From positions 1-64,000 of the forward strand of contig JAIXUQ010000008.1 in NCBI GenBank assembly GCA_027483465.1: a stretch of 64,000 nt of DNA, written 5' to 3'. The number at the start of each line of letters is the position of its first letter. Position 1 is the first letter of the stretch. A program made the position numbers and the translations under genes. Shown one piece after another: positions 1-10,588 of the stretch. The notes below the pieces were generated by a model, which ran no database searches, was not told where the DNA came from, and saw only the letters and a program-made list of their open reading frames with translations. Source of the DNA: Sphingomonadales bacterium. GTDB taxonomy: Bacteria; Pseudomonadota; Alphaproteobacteria; Sphingomonadales; Sphingomonadaceae.

Positions 1-399
1 GGCACCATCCGCACCGTGGTGACAACGCCGCTGGTGGAGCGGCTCGCCGCCCTGCACGATGGTGTGATCGCGGTGATCCGCGATCATGGCGTGGCCGAGG
101 CGGCGGTGGAGGAGGTGTTTGTCAACGTCAACCCGCAGTCCACGCTGAAACTGGGCCAGGCGCGCGGGGTGGTGCTGCTGGCCGCCGGGCGGGCTGGCCT
201 GCCGGTGGCGGAATATGCCACAAGGCTGGTGAAGAAGGCGCTCACGGGCGTGGGCGGGGCCAGCAAGGATCAGGTGCAGGCGATGGTGGAACGGTTGCTG
301 CCGGGGGTGAGCGTGACGGGCGCCGATGCCGCCGATGCGCTGGCGGTGGCCATTGCCCATGCCCACCTGGGCGCCAGCCGCGCCAAGGGGCTGGCATGA
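1..399 (+). CDS. ruvC: Crossover junction endodeoxyribonuclease RuvC, C-terminal part (5' end outside window)
   Basis: RuvC is the nuclease that cuts Holliday junctions after RuvAB branch migration. The reading frame is open from base 1, so the N-terminus lies upstream and about 132 residues are visible. The segment EEVFVNVNPQSTLKLGQARG carries the conserved second acidic region, and the C-terminal DAADALAVAIAHAH holds the paired aspartates of the RNase H-like active site. The first catalytic aspartate is off the window. The last codons overlap the ruvA start (ATGA at 396-399), as in ruvCAB operons. Identification is secure from motif and context. Confidence 0.95.
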   Translation, partial: GTIRTVVTTPLVERLAALHDGVIAVIRDHGVAEAAVEEVFVNVNPQSTLKLGQARGVVLLAAGRAGLPVAEYATRLVKKALTGVGGASKDQVQAMVERLLPGVSVTGADAADALAVAIAHAHLGASRAKGLA

Positions 400-1001
400 T
401 CGCCCGTCTGAAAGGCCTGGTCGACAGCGTGTCAGCCGATGCGCTGGTGATCGATGTGGGCGGTGTTGGCTATCTGGTGCAGGCCTCCACCCGCACGCTT
501 TCTGGCCTGGCGGTGGGGCAGCCGGTGGCGCTGCACATCGAAACCCAGGTGCGCGAGGAATCGATCACCCTGTTCGGCTGCACCAGCGAGGCCGAACTGG
601 CCATTTTCCGCGCGCTGGTGACGGTGCAGGGCGTGGGCGGCCGGGTGGCGCTCAACATCCTGTCCGTGCTCACCCCCGATCAGATCGCCCATGCCGTGGC
701 GGTGGGCGATGCCGCGAGCCTGGCCCGCGCCAACGGTGTGGGCGCCAAGCTGGCCGCCCGCATCGCCAACGAGTTGAAGGGCAAGCTGGGCGCCGTGGCC
801 TTCACCCCGGCCGGCAGCGCCACCCCGCGTGCCGGGGTGGGTGGGGGCGTGGCCGATGATGCGGTGGCCGCGCTGGCGGCGCTGGGCTTCCGCCCGCTGG
901 ACGCCAGCCGCGCAGTGTCCGAAGCACTGGCCGAAGCCGGCGCGGGCGCTGCGCTGAATGACGTGGTGCGGCTGGCCCTCAAGAAGAGTGCGCGGGCATG
1001 A
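396..1001 (+). CDS. ruvA: Holliday junction branch migration protein RuvA
   Basis: RuvA binds the four-way junction as a tetramer and loads the RuvB motor. The 201-residue length is normal. The N-terminal OB fold starts [10 protein letters not shown] and contains the GVGYLV strand. Residues about 64-140 hold the two helix-hairpin-helix motifs ([13 protein letters not shown] and [20 protein letters not shown]). A Gly/Ala/Pro-rich linker leads to the C-terminal domain III that contacts RuvB. The start overlaps the ruvC stop and the end overlaps the ruvB start (ATGA at 998-1001), which suggests translational coupling. Confidence 0.97.
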   Translation: MIARLKGLVDSVSADALVIDVGGVGYLVQASTRTLSGLAVGQPVALHIETQVREESITLFGCTSEAELAIFRALVTVQGVGGRVALNILSVLTPDQIAHAVAVGDAASLARANGVGAKLAARIANELKGKLGAVAFTPAGSATPRAGVGGGVADDAVAALAALGFRPLDASRAVSEALAEAGAGAALNDVVRLALKKSARA

Positions 1002-2020
1002 GCGCCGATCTTTCCCCCCAGCGCCGGCCCGATGATATCGATGCCGCGCTGCGCCCCAAGGGGCTGGACGAATTTGTTGGCCAGGCGGCCTTGCGCGAAA
1101 ATCTGGCGGTGTTCATCGCGGCCGCCCGGGCCCGCGGCGAGGCCATGGACCATGTGCTGTTCCACGGCCCGCCCGGCCTGGGCAAGACCACGCTGGCCCA
1201 GATCGTCGCCCGCGAACTGGGCGTGGGCTTTCGCGCCACATCGGGGCCGGTGATTGCCAAGGCCGGCGATCTGGCCGCCATCCTCACCAACCTCGATGCC
1301 CATGATGTGCTGTTCATCGACGAGATTCACCGGCTCGCCCCGGCGGTGGAGGAAATCCTCTACCCGGCGATGGAGGACCGGGTGCTGGATATCATGATCG
1401 GCGAAGGCCCGTCCGCGCGCAGCGTGCGCATCGATCTGCCGGCCTTCACCTTGGTGGGCGCCACCACCCGTGCCGGCCTGCTCTCCACCCCGCTGCGCGA
1501 TCGCTTCGGCATTCCGCTGCGCCTCAATTTCTACACGGTGGACGAACTCGAACGGGTCGTCACCCGCGCCGCCGTGCTGTTGGGGCTGGGCCTCACCCCG
1601 GATGGCGCGCGCGAGATTGCCGCCCGCGCCCGCGGCACCCCGCGCATCGCCGGCCGGCTGCTGCGGCGCGTGCGCGATTTCGCGGCCGCCGCTGGCCGGG
1701 CGACCGTGGACCGCGCCGCCGCCGATGCCGCTCTGAACCGGCTGGAGGTGGATGCGCTTGGCCTTGATGCCATGGATCGCCGCTATCTGATGATGATCGC
1801 CGATCTGTATCGTGGTGGCCCGGTGGGCATCGAAACCCTGGCCGCCGGCCTGTCGGAGGCGCGTGACACGCTGGAGGATGTGGTGGAGCCCTATCTGATC
1901 CAGCAGGGCCTGATCGCCCGCACCGCGCGCGGCCGCATGCTGAACGGCCCGGCCTGGAAGCATCTGGGGCTGGTGCCGCCGGCCGAACAGACCATCCTGC
2001 CACTGCTGGACGAGGATTGA
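998..2020 (+). CDS. ruvB: Holliday junction branch migration ATPase RuvB
   Basis: RuvB is the hexameric AAA+ motor that drives branch migration with RuvA. The 340-residue length is typical. Walker A (GPPGLGKTT, residues 57-65), Walker B (VLFIDEIH, about 104-111), the sensor region ([18 protein letters not shown]) and the C-terminal winged helix ([20 protein letters not shown]) are all present and intact. It is the third gene of the ruvCAB run. The next gene starts one base after its stop, so the run may extend into the aminotransferase. Confidence 0.98.
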   Translation: MSADLSPQRRPDDIDAALRPKGLDEFVGQAALRENLAVFIAAARARGEAMDHVLFHGPPGLGKTTLAQIVARELGVGFRATSGPVIAKAGDLAAILTNLDAHDVLFIDEIHRLAPAVEEILYPAMEDRVLDIMIGEGPSARSVRIDLPAFTLVGATTRAGLLSTPLRDRFGIPLRLNFYTVDELERVVTRAAVLLGLGLTPDGAREIAARARGTPRIAGRLLRRVRDFAAAAGRATVDRAAADAALNRLEVDALGLDAMDRRYLMMIADLYRGGPVGIETLAAGLSEARDTLEDVVEPYLIQQGLIARTARGRMLNGPAWKHLGLVPPAEQTILPLLDED

Positions 2021-2021
2021 G

Positions 2022-3269
2022 ATGCTGCCCATTGACACCGTGCGCGCTGCCTTTCCGGCGCTGGCCCTGGCCGACAATGGCGTGCCCCGCCATTATTTCG
2101 ATGCGCCCGCCGGCAGCCAGGTGGCCGGCCGCGTGGTGCAAGCCATGAGCGACGTGATGATCGGCGCCTGTGCCAATGATGGCGGCCTGTTCCGCACCAG
2201 CCAGGCCACCGGCGCCATTGTCGATCATGCGCTTGCTGCGGCCGCCGCCTTCTTCAACTGCGAAGATGATGAAGTGGTGTTCGGGCTCAACACCACCAGC
2301 CTGTTTTTCCAGATGGCGCCGCTGATCGCGCATGATTGGCGGCCGGGTGACAATATCCTCCTCACCCGCATGGATCATGATGCCAATGTCTCGCCCTGGA
2401 TGCAGGCCGCCCAGGCGCGCGGGGTGGAGGTGCGCTTTCTGGAGTGGGACCGGGAGAGCTTTGCCCTGCGCCTTGAAACGCTGCCCGATCTGATCGATGC
2501 CCGCACCCGTGCGGTGGCGGTTGGCCATGCCAGCAACATGCTGGGCACCATCAACGATGTCACCGCCGTGTGCGCGGCTGCCCGTGCGGTGGGCGCCATC
2601 AGCATTGTTGATGCCGTGCAATCGGCGCCGCACCTGCTGATCGATGTGGCCGCGATCGGCTGCGATCTGCTTGCGGCTTCGGCCTATAAATTCTTCGGGC
2701 CGCATGCGGCGATCATGTTTGTGGCCAGGGCCCTGCAGGCGCGTATCCCGCCGCTGAAGGTGCGCCCGTCGGTGGATGCCATGCCCACCCGCCTGTCACC
2801 CGGCACCCCCAGCTTCGAAGCGATGGCCGGCACCGCCGCCGCGATCGCGCATCTGGCCTGGCTGGGGGAGGCCGCCGGCACCGCCGGCGCCGATCAGCCG
2901 CTGCGCACCCGGCTGGCCGCCGGCCTGGCCGCGGCCCAGGCGCATGAGCTTGATCTGGCCCGCCAGTTCCTGGCCGGGCTGGGCAGCCTGCCGGGCGTGA
3001 CCCTCCATGGCATCGCCAATCCCAACCGGCTGCACGAGCGGGTGGCGACCTTCACCTTTGAAATTGCCGGGCACAGCGCCGACGCCATCGCCGCCCAATT
3101 GGCGGCACGCAACATGTTCGTGTGGAACGGATATTATTACGCGTGGGAACCCGCCGGCGTGCTCGGCCTGAGGGAGCGTGGCGCGGTCAGGGTGGGCTTC
3201 ACCCATTACAACAGCGCGGCTGAAGTGGCGGCGCTGATCACCGCCCTGGCCGCCATCACGGGAAACTGA
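2022..3269 (+). CDS. Cysteine desulfurase-like class V aminotransferase (VC1184-type)
   Basis: This is a PLP-dependent fold-type I enzyme of 415 residues. The lysine expected to bind PLP is in SAYKFFGPH, preceded by VDAVQSAPH with the aspartate that contacts the PLP ring nitrogen. It resembles the cysteine desulfurase family protein often named after VC1184, not IscS or SufS. I see no clear IscS-like mobile cysteine loop, so the true substrate is unknown. The ATG at 2022 is one base past the ruvB stop and a GAGGA ribosome site lies inside the end of ruvB, so the genes are probably coupled. No isc or suf genes are adjacent. Confidence 0.85.
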   Translation: MLPIDTVRAAFPALALADNGVPRHYFDAPAGSQVAGRVVQAMSDVMIGACANDGGLFRTSQATGAIVDHALAAAAAFFNCEDDEVVFGLNTTSLFFQMAPLIAHDWRPGDNILLTRMDHDANVSPWMQAAQARGVEVRFLEWDRESFALRLETLPDLIDARTRAVAVGHASNMLGTINDVTAVCAAARAVGAISIVDAVQSAPHLLIDVAAIGCDLLAASAYKFFGPHAAIMFVARALQARIPPLKVRPSVDAMPTRLSPGTPSFEAMAGTAAAIAHLAWLGEAAGTAGADQPLRTRLAAGLAAAQAHELDLARQFLAGLGSLPGVTLHGIANPNRLHERVATFTFEIAGHSADAIAAQLAARNMFVWNGYYYAWEPAGVLGLRERGAVRVGFTHYNSAAEVAALITALAAITGN

Positions 3270-3318
3270 ACATTTTGGCGCTGGATTTTGGCCTTGGCCC
3301 TTGGCAAAGCCTGCGGCC

Positions 3319-4734
3319 ATGACCAGCACCGCACGCACCCTCTATCAAAAAATCTGGGACGATCATGTCGTCAGTACGCTGGAAGACGGCACTGCGCTGA
3401 TCTTCATCGATCGCCATCTGATCCACGAGGTGACCACCCCGCAGGCGTTCGAGGCGCTGCGCCTGGCTGGCCGCAAGCTGCGCCGGCCCGATCTCACCTT
3501 GGCCGTGCCCGATCACAATGTGCCCACCACTGATCGCCGGCTGCCGATCACCGATCCCATGTCGAAGGCGCAACTGGATGCGCTGGTGCGGAATTGTGCC
3601 GATTTCGGCGTCGAGCTTTACAGCATCGATGCCCCCGAACAGGGCATCGTGCATGTGATCGGGCCCGAACAGGGCTTCACCCTGCCCGGCGTCACCATGG
3701 TCTGCGGCGACAGCCACACCGCCACCCACGGGGCGTTTGGCGCCCTCGCCTTCGGCATCGGCACGTCGGAAGTGGAGCATGTGTTTGCCACGCAAACCCT
3801 GCTGCTGCGCCAATCGAAATCCATGGAGGTGCGCGTCACCGGCAGCCTGGGCTTTTCGGTGAGTGCCAAGGATGTGGCGCTGGCGGTGTGTGGCCGGCTG
3901 GGTTCGGGCGGCGGTGCCGGCTATGTGATTGAATATACAGGCCCGGTGATCGAGGCCCTTTCAATGGAAGGGCGCATGACCCTGTGCAACATGGCCATCG
4001 AAGCCGGTGCCCGCGCCGGCCTGGTGGCGCCCGACCAGCAGACGTTTGATTATGTGAAGGGCCGCCCGCGTGCGCCCACGGGCGCCGCCTGGGATCAGGC
4101 GCTGGCTTGGTGGCAGACGCTGAAGACCGATCCCGGCGCTGCCTATGACGCGGTGATCGAGATTGACGGCAGCGCCATCGCCCCGCTCGTCACCTGGGGC
4201 ACCAGCCCCGAAGACGTGGTGCCGATCACCGGCGCGGTGCCCGATCCGATGAGCTTTGCTGATCCCGCCAAGCAGGCCGCCGCCGCCAAGAGCCTGGATT
4301 ATATGGGCCTGGTGCCCGGCACCCGCATGGAAGACGTGGTGGTGGAGAATATCTTCATCGGCAGTTGCACCAACAGCCGTATCGAGGATCTGCGGGTTGC
4401 CGCCCGCGTGGTGGAGGGCCGCCGCATTGCCGGCAATGTGCGTCAGGCGCTGGTGGTGCCGGGCTCCGGCCTGGTCAAGCGGCAGGCCGAGGCCGAGGGG
4501 CTGGACCGCATCTTCACTGCCGCCGGTTTTGAATGGCGCGAACCGGGCTGTTCGATGTGCCTGGGCATGAACCCCGATCAGGTGCCAGCCGGCGAACGCT
4601 GCGCCAGCACCTCAAACCGCAACTTCGTCGGCCGCCAGGGCCCGGGGTCACGCACCCATCTCCTCTCCCCGGCGATGGCCGCTGCCGCCGCCGTCACCGG
4701 CCGGCTCACCGACGTGCGCAGCCTGATGGGTTGA
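3319..4734 (+). CDS. leuC: 3-isopropylmalate dehydratase large subunit LeuC
   Basis: LeuC carries the [4Fe-4S] cluster of isopropylmalate isomerase, which interconverts 2- and 3-isopropylmalate in leucine synthesis. The 471-residue protein begins [18 protein letters not shown]. Substrate and cluster motifs are intact: [36 protein letters not shown] (first cluster Cys) and [11 protein letters not shown] (the other two). An in-frame TTG at 3301 is possible, but the ATG at 3319 matches the family start. The small subunit LeuD, usually next door, is absent: downstream is an unrelated GGDEF gene and upstream a class V aminotransferase. Confidence 0.96.
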   Translation: MTSTARTLYQKIWDDHVVSTLEDGTALIFIDRHLIHEVTTPQAFEALRLAGRKLRRPDLTLAVPDHNVPTTDRRLPITDPMSKAQLDALVRNCADFGVELYSIDAPEQGIVHVIGPEQGFTLPGVTMVCGDSHTATHGAFGALAFGIGTSEVEHVFATQTLLLRQSKSMEVRVTGSLGFSVSAKDVALAVCGRLGSGGGAGYVIEYTGPVIEALSMEGRMTLCNMAIEAGARAGLVAPDQQTFDYVKGRPRAPTGAAWDQALAWWQTLKTDPGAAYDAVIEIDGSAIAPLVTWGTSPEDVVPITGAVPDPMSFADPAKQAAAAKSLDYMGLVPGTRMEDVVVENIFIGSCTNSRIEDLRVAARVVEGRRIAGNVRQALVVPGSGLVKRQAEAEGLDRIFTAAGFEWREPGCSMCLGMNPDQVPAGERCASTSNRNFVGRQGPGSRTHLLSPAMAAAAAVTGRLTDVRSLMG

Positions 4735-4819
4735 TGCGGCCGCGCCAGCGGCATCGTTGCTAACGCTTTCGAAATGATTCTTTGCCATAGGTTGGCACGC
4801 GAGGAATTTGGAAAGCGTG

Positions 4820-7276
4820 ATGGGGGCCTGGTTCCACCACATTGCCGGTGTGCGCGGTGGCCAGGCGCCTTCCGCTTGCCTGCCTCTGCGTTCGCTCGCC
4901 TTGCTGGCGTTGTGCTGCCTGCTGGCCGCCTCCGCCCGCCCGGTACAGGCTGCCACCCATTCGCTGCAATTTCAGCTGCTTGATTGCCGTGCGCAGGCCT
5001 GCCCCGATGCCGGGCCCGGCCGCTGGACGTGGTTCAGCGTGAACGCCGCCGCACTCGCCGATCTGGCGCCGGGCTGGCAATTGCTGGTGGACAATGTGCG
5101 TTTCAGCCGCGTGACGGTGCGGATCGGCCACACCGGCGGCCAATGGGCCGTCGCCCGCGATGAACATGGCCTGCGCAGGAATTGGACCCTGGGCAACAAT
5201 CTGCGCTTTGCCGTGCCGATGGCCGGTCGCACGGTCAACACGATGCGCATCGGCTTTCGCGATCTGGATTCGCCCGCCCTGATGCGCACCATCAAGGCGA
5301 TGGACCGTGCCGATCATGCCGAGTTCGTGGCCGGCTGGACTCGCCTGGTGGCGCTGGTGATGGGCGTGCTGCTGTCGGCTTTGGTCTACAACATGTTCCT
5401 GCTCACCTGGCTGCATATCGGCTTTCAGCGCTGGTATGTGATCTGGGCGGCGGCGGCGGGTGCGTATACCATGGTCTGGTCGGGCCAGATCGCTGCGCTG
5501 GTGCCGGTGCTGGCCGGCCCGGCGGCGATGCGCATATCCTATGTGCTGGTCGGCGTTCTGATCGTGGCTGGCACCAATTTCTTCTTCGCCTTCATCGAAC
5601 AGGGCAAGCTGCCGCAGCGCCTGATCCGTTTTGGCCAGGTGACCGGCGTGGGGGCCGCTGCCCTGGGGCTGGTCGCCTCGCTGGACACGCTGGCCCCAGC
5701 GGTCACGGACCGACTGTTCAACCTGGCGCTGGCCATCGTCACCCTGGCCATTGCGGTTGGCAGCGCCATCGCCTTGCGGCGCGGCAGCCGGGCAATCTGG
5801 TTCTATCTGATCGGCTGGCTGCCGCCGCTGTCGCTCCTGGTGGTGCGCATCCTGCGCAATTTCGGCCATCTGCCGCAGGATGATCTGATCGATCAGGCCG
5901 GCTTTGCCGCGCTGGGCTGGGAGGCGCTGTTGCTGTCGCTGGCCATTGCCGATCGGTTCCGCCAGTTGCGCGCCGAAGCCGATGCCGCCGACAATGAACG
6001 GCGCACCCTGTTGAAACTGGCCACAACCGATCCGCTCACCGGGCTTGGCAACCGCGCCCTGTTCCAGGGCCTGCTCGATCGACCGATCAAGCCCGGCCAT
6101 GGGGTTGACGTGATCGCCGTCGATATCGATTTGCTCAAGCAAACCAATGATATGGCTGGCCATGATGCCGGTGATGCGCTGATCATCGCGGTGGCGGATC
6201 GGCTGTCGGCCGCCGCCGGCCCGCAGGCAACACTGGCCCGCATCGGCGGTGATGAATTCGTGATCGTGCTGGAAGGCGATGCCCGCAACCGGTTGGCGGC
6301 GATCCGTCAGATGATTGCGCTTTCGTCGGGCGTGCCCATGCGCCACGGCGGCCATGATCTGATGATGTCGATGTGTGCCGGCCATGCCAGCAACGAAGGC
6401 AGCGATGGCGACGCGCTGGACATGCAGGCGCTGTTCAAGCTGGCCGATCTGGCGCTCTACAGTGCCAAGGCCAGCGGGCGCGGGCGCTGGTGCCGATATG
6501 ATCAGGGCATGGCCAGCGCCGCCGATGCGCGCAGCCGGCTGCTGGCCGAAGCCCGCAGCGCCGTGCAAACCGGTCAATTCTGCCTGCATTATCAGCCCAT
6601 TGTTGGCAGCAACGGCCGGGTGTTTGCCCAGGCCGCACTGCTGCGGTGGCAGCATCCGCAACTGGGCGTGCTGGCCCCGGCGCAGTTTGCCGATGTGATG
6701 GGTGATCCGGCTCTGGCGCTGGCGGTGCAGCAACGGTTGCTGCGTGCGGCAATCCAGCATGCCGCGCAGCTCACCCGTGCCGATCCCACAGCGGCGGTGG
6801 CGGTTGCGTGCAGCACCGCACAGCTGGATGGACCGGCCGCCGCCATCGCGCTGTTGGATGAGCTGGCCCGCCACGCCCTGCCGCCTGCCGCCCTGATCCT
6901 TGAAGTGAGCGAAGCCTTGGCCGCACCGGGCACCGCGGCGGCGGTGCTTGAGTGTCTGGAATGTCTGCGCGATGCCGGCGTGCGGGTGGCGCTGGACGAG
7001 TTTGGCGCCGGCAGCGCCAGCCTGCTGCACCTGCGCGATCTGCCAGCCACGCTGATCAAGCTGGATGCCGCACTGGTTGAGAGCCTGAACGCCAGCGGCG
7101 GGGCGGTGCATGTGGTGCAGGCGATCATCGACCTGGCCCATCGGCTGGGCAAGCAGGTGATCGCGCAAGGCGTGGACAACGAGGCGCAGCGGCGCATCCT
7201 GAACAGCCTGGGGTGCGATTTCACCCAGGGGCTGGTGCATGGCCGCGCCCAGCCCGCGACCGAGCTGGCAGCCTGA
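4820..7276 (+). CDS. Membrane GGDEF protein with degenerate EAL domain
   Basis: This is a probable cyclic-di-GMP signalling protein of 818 residues. An N-terminal signal-like segment is followed by an extracytoplasmic domain and about seven hydrophobic helices (nt about 5330-5960), an arrangement like 7TMR-DISM sensors. The GGDEF domain is intact (TTDPLTGLGNR; IGGDEF at residues 475-480), so cyclase activity is plausible. The EAL domain looks dead: the signature is AAL (Ala605 in place of Glu), the DDFG loop reads DEFGAGSASL, and the late AEGVE motif reads AQGVDN. The EAL part may bind c-di-GMP or act as a partner surface. An in-frame TTG at 4808 and GTG at 4817 are alternative starts. The stop abuts the nadB stop (convergent). 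Confidence 0.9.
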   Translation: MGAWFHHIAGVRGGQAPSACLPLRSLALLALCCLLAASARPVQAATHSLQFQLLDCRAQACPDAGPGRWTWFSVNAAALADLAPGWQLLVDNVRFSRVTVRIGHTGGQWAVARDEHGLRRNWTLGNNLRFAVPMAGRTVNTMRIGFRDLDSPALMRTIKAMDRADHAEFVAGWTRLVALVMGVLLSALVYNMFLLTWLHIGFQRWYVIWAAAAGAYTMVWSGQIAALVPVLAGPAAMRISYVLVGVLIVAGTNFFFAFIEQGKLPQRLIRFGQVTGVGAAALGLVASLDTLAPAVTDRLFNLALAIVTLAIAVGSAIALRRGSRAIWFYLIGWLPPLSLLVVRILRNFGHLPQDDLIDQAGFAALGWEALLLSLAIADRFRQLRAEADAADNERRTLLKLATTDPLTGLGNRALFQGLLDRPIKPGHGVDVIAVDIDLLKQTNDMAGHDAGDALIIAVADRLSAAAGPQATLARIGGDEFVIVLEGDARNRLAAIRQMIALSSGVPMRHGGHDLMMSMCAGHASNEGSDGDALDMQALFKLADLALYSAKASGRGRWCRYDQGMASAADARSRLLAEARSAVQTGQFCLHYQPIVGSNGRVFAQAALLRWQHPQLGVLAPAQFADVMGDPALALAVQQRLLRAAIQHAAQLTRADPTAAVAVACSTAQLDGPAAAIALLDELARHALPPAALILEVSEALAAPGTAAAVLECLECLRDAGVRVALDEFGAGSASLLHLRDLPATLIKLDAALVESLNASGGAVHVVQAIIDLAHRLGKQVIAQGVDNEAQRRILNSLGCDFTQGLVHGRAQPATELAA

Positions 7277-8902
7277 TCAGCCTTCCCGGCCCAGCTGCGG
7301 ATCCAGCACCGTATCGGCCGCCACCGGCAACTGGCCGGGATGATCGGTGCTGTAATGCAGGCCGCGGCTTTCCTTGCGGCGGCGGGCCGACCGCACGATC
7401 AGATCGGCCACCGTCACCAGGTTGCGCAGCTCGATCAGATCGGCGGTGACGCGGAAATTGCCGTAATATTCCTGCACTTCCTTGCGCAGATTCTTCACCC
7501 GGTGGGCGGCGCGTTCCAGCCGTTTTTCGGTGCGCACGATGCCGACATAATCCCACATGGTGCGGCGCAGCTCGTCCCAATTGTGGGCGATCACCACCTC
7601 CTCGTCGCTGTCGGTCACACGGCTTTCGTCCCACGGGCGGATTTCCGGCGGGGCGCTGTCGCTGCGGTGGGCGGCGATGTCGTCGGCGGCGGCCTGGCCA
7701 AACACCAGGCATTCCAGCAGGCTGTTGGATGCCAGCCGGTTGGCGCCGTGCAGGCCGCTCTGCGTCACCTCGCCGATGGCCCACAGGCCGGCCAGATCGG
7801 TGCGGCCGTTCAGGTCCACCATCACCCCGCCGCAGCTGTAATGCGCCGCCGGCACCACCGGGATGGGCTGGCGGGTGCAATCCAGGCCCAGTTCCAGCAG
7901 CCGGGCATGGATGGTGGGGAAATGGCCACGCACGAAATCGGCATCCAGGTGCGACAGATCGAGCAGGACATGCTCCAGCCCCAACCGCTTCATTTCGGCA
8001 TCGATCGCGCGTGCCACCACATCGCGCGGTGCCAGCTCCATCCGCTCATCATATCGCTGCATGAAGCGGCTGCCGTCGGGCAGTTTCAGCTGGCCGCCCT
8101 CGCCGCGCGCGGCTTCGGTGATCAGGAAATTGCGCACCTTGGGGTGATAGAGGCAGGTGGGATGGAACTGGTTGAATTCCATGTTCGAAACCCGGCAGCC
8201 CGCCCTCCACGCCATGGCGATGCCGTCGCCGGTCGCACCATCGGGATTGGTCGAATAGAGATAGACACGGCTGGCCCCGCCGGTGGCCAGCACGGTGGCC
8301 GGCGCCACATAGCGCACGACATGGCGGCGGGCGGTGTCAAGCGCATAGACCCCGTGGCAGCGGCGGCCGGGAAAACGCTCGCCCAGCACATGGCGGTGGG
8401 TGATCAGGTCGACCGCGGCCATGCCGGGGGCCAGCATGATATTGGGATGGGCGGCGGCGGCCTTGATCAGCGCCTGGCTCACCGCCCAGCCGGTGGCATC
8501 ATCCACATGCACGATGCGGCGGTGGCTGTGGCCGCCCTCGCGGGTGAGGTGCCAGCGTTCCGACACCGTCTCGCCCGGATTGAACGGCACGCCCAGCGCC
8601 GCCAGCCGATCAATGGCGCTGCCGGCATTGCTGGCGACATATTCCACCGTGGCGCGGTGGTTCAGCCCGGCGCCGGCCACCATCGTGTCGTCCACATGCG
8701 CGTCAACCGTGTCCCCGGCGTCCAGCACGGCGGCGATGCCGCCCTGTGCCCAGGCGGTGGAACCATCGGCCAGCCCGCCCTTGGCCAGCACCGCCACGCG
8801 GCCATGTTCGGCAAGGTTCAGCGCCGCGGTCAGCCCCGCCGCGCCCGAACCGATCACGATGGCATCGAAATGGCGCGCCTCAGGCGGCTGCGGGCTTGCC
8901 AC
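7277..8902 (-). CDS. nadB: L-aspartate oxidase NadB
   Basis: NadB oxidises L-aspartate to iminoaspartate with FAD, the first step of de novo NAD synthesis. The 541-residue protein shows the N-terminal FAD motif [18 protein letters not shown], the flavin loop [11 protein letters not shown], the substrate region [13 protein letters not shown] and the C-terminal [18 protein letters not shown]. The GTG at 8902 is the only start that keeps the FAD fold, and it places the first 23 bases inside the end of the upstream ABC ATPase gene in another frame, implying coupled translation. nadA and nadC are not in the window. Confidence 0.96.
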   Translation of the reverse strand: MASPQPPEARHFDAIVIGSGAAGLTAALNLAEHGRVAVLAKGGLADGSTAWAQGGIAAVLDAGDTVDAHVDDTMVAGAGLNHRATVEYVASNAGSAIDRLAALGVPFNPGETVSERWHLTREGGHSHRRIVHVDDATGWAVSQALIKAAAAHPNIMLAPGMAAVDLITHRHVLGERFPGRRCHGVYALDTARRHVVRYVAPATVLATGGASRVYLYSTNPDGATGDGIAMAWRAGCRVSNMEFNQFHPTCLYHPKVRNFLITEAARGEGGQLKLPDGSRFMQRYDERMELAPRDVVARAIDAEMKRLGLEHVLLDLSHLDADFVRGHFPTIHARLLELGLDCTRQPIPVVPAAHYSCGGVMVDLNGRTDLAGLWAIGEVTQSGLHGANRLASNSLLECLVFGQAAADDIAAHRSDSAPPEIRPWDESRVTDSDEEVVIAHNWDELRRTMWDYVGIVRTEKRLERAAHRVKNLRKEVQEYYGNFRVTADLIELRNLVTVADLIVRSARRRKESRGLHYSTDHPGQLPVAADTVLDPQLGREG

Positions 8903-9824
8903 TGGTCAACTCCAGAAACACATCTTCCAGATCGGCCTCGCGGGTGGAAACCTCCACCACGCCCAGCCCGGCGGCGGCCACCATCGCCAGCACCGCGCCG
9001 GCATTGTTGGTGCGCTTGTCATAGGTGATGGCCAGCGTGCGCGGGCCCTTCCGCTCCACCGCCTTGCAGCCGGCCAGCGCCGGCGGCACCGCATCCAGAT
9101 CCCTGTCCACCACCACTTCCAGCACCTTGTCACCGGTGGTGCCCAGCAGCCGCGATGTCTCGTCGTTGGCCACCACCTGGCCATGGTTGATGATGGCGAT
9201 CCGGTCGCACAGGCTTTCGGCCTCTTCCAGATAATGGGTGGTCAGCACGATGGTGGTGCCCTGCGCGTGCAGTTCGCGCACATAATCCCACAGCAATTGC
9301 CGCAATTCGATATCCACCCCGGCGGTGGGTTCATCCAGCACCAGCACCGGCGGCGCGTGCACCAGCGCCTTGGCCACCAGCAGCCGCCGCTTCATCCCGC
9401 CCGAAAGCGTGCGGGAATAGACATGGGCCTTGTCGTCCAGCCGCACTGCCTTCAGCAATTCCATGGTGCGCCGCCGCGCCTTGGGCACGCCAAACAGGCC
9501 GGCCTGCAATTCCAGCGTTTCAAAGGGCGTGAAAAACGCATCGAACACCAGTTCCTGCGGCACGATGCCGATGCTGGCCTTGGCGTTGCGGGGATGCTCG
9601 TCGATGTCAAAGCCCCAGATGCGCGCGGTGCCTGCCGTCTTGTTCACCAGCCCGGCCAGGATGTTGATGGTGGTGGATTTGCCGGCGCCATTGGGGCCCA
9701 GCAGGCCAAAGATGCTGCCGCGCGGGATATCCAGATCAATGCCCTTCAGCGCCTGCTTGCCGCCGGCATAGGTCTTGGTCAGGCCGCGAAGCTGGATGGC
9801 GGGTTCTGACGCAGGTTCTGACAT
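8880..9824 (-). CDS. ABC-2-type transporter ATP-binding protein, no permease nearby
   Basis: This is an ATPase subunit of 314 residues of the DrrA/YadG type. Walker A is GPNGAGKST, the signature is [15 protein letters not shown], Walker B is [12 protein letters not shown], and the switch histidine is in [12 protein letters not shown]-terminal extension of about 90 residues follows, ending with the typical [12 protein letters not shown]. Such subunits normally pair with a six-helix ABC-2 permease, but the neighbours are gpmA and nadB, so the partner must be elsewhere. Its 3' end overlaps nadB by 23 bases. The substrate cannot be inferred. Confidence 0.92.
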   Translation of the reverse strand: MSEPASEPAIQLRGLTKTYAGGKQALKGIDLDIPRGSIFGLLGPNGAGKSTTINILAGLVNKTAGTARIWGFDIDEHPRNAKASIGIVPQELVFDAFFTPFETLELQAGLFGVPKARRRTMELLKAVRLDDKAHVYSRTLSGGMKRRLLVAKALVHAPPVLVLDEPTAGVDIELRQLLWDYVRELHAQGTTIVLTTHYLEEAESLCDRIAIINHGQVVANDETSRLLGTTGDKVLEVVVDRDLDAVPPALAGCKAVERKGPRTLAITYDKRTNNAGAVLAMVAAAGLGVVEVSTREADLEDVFLELTSGKPAAA

Positions 9825-9865
9825 GGCCGGCGCTGATCCTGAATGAAGGGGAAGGGGGGCGGCCT

Positions 9866-10543
9866 TCAGATGTAACGGCGGGAAATCGCGGTCAGATCAT
9901 CGGCCAGATGATAGACCATGGGCTGGCCGGTGGGGATCTCCTCGTGGATGATCGCCTCGTCCGACAGGCCGGAAAGATGCTTGACCAGCGCACGCAGCGA
10001 ATTGCCGTGGGCGGCGATGATCACCCGCTTGCCGGCCTTGAGCTGCGGCGCGATCTCCGCCTCGAAATAGGGCAGCACGCGGGCGATCGTGTCCTTCAGG
10101 CTTTCGGTGGCTGGCACCGCGACGCCTTCATAGCGGCGATCCTGCGCCAGATCGAAGGGCGAGCCCGGCTCCATCGGCGGCGGCGGCACATCAAAGCTGC
10201 GCCGCCAGATCTTCACCTGCGCCTCGCCATAGCGGGCAGCGGTGTCGGCCTTGTTCAGCCCGGTCAGCCCGCCATAATGGCGCTCGTTCAGGTGCCAGTT
10301 CTTGATCACCGGCAGCCAGGCGCGGTCCATGGCCCCCAGCGCCAGGTTCAGCGTCTTGATCGCCCGGCTCTGCACGCTGGTATAGCCGATGTCGAAATCC
10401 AGCCCGGCGGCGGCCAGGCGGCGGCCGGCATCAAGCGCTTCGGCCACGCCCTGATCGGTGAGGCCGACATCCCACCAGCCGGTGAAGCGATTTTCCAGAT
10501 TCCACTGGCTCTGGCCGTGGCGAAGAAGAACAAGCGTGGGCAT
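9866..10543 (-). CDS. gpmA: 2,3-bisphosphoglycerate-dependent phosphoglycerate mutase
   Basis: The enzyme interconverts 2- and 3-phosphoglycerate in glycolysis and gluconeogenesis. The 225-residue sequence has the phospho-histidine motif [10 protein letters not shown] near the N-terminus, the substrate loop [12 protein letters not shown], and the second catalytic histidine in [16 protein letters not shown]. The length is slightly short of the usual 228-250. It is followed by the ABC ATPase gene on the same strand and preceded by a PII gene 45 bases away. Confidence 0.95.
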   Translation of the reverse strand: MPTLVLLRHGQSQWNLENRFTGWWDVGLTDQGVAEALDAGRRLAAAGLDFDIGYTSVQSRAIKTLNLALGAMDRAWLPVIKNWHLNERHYGGLTGLNKADTAARYGEAQVKIWRRSFDVPPPPMEPGSPFDLAQDRRYEGVAVPATESLKDTIARVLPYFEAEIAPQLKAGKRVIIAAHGNSLRALVKHLSGLSDEAIIHEEIPTGQPMVYHLADDLTAISRRYI

Positions 10544-10588
10544 GCACCCGCCTTAGCAGGGCGAGCGCCGTCCCGTCAAAGTGTGGCG

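Noticed and set aside
4760-7240. Long minus-strand open frame opposite the GGDEF gene
   Set aside because: It has Gln/His/Gly-rich composition with no motif, as expected for an antisense frame of a GC-rich gene; the plus-strand protein has clear domains.
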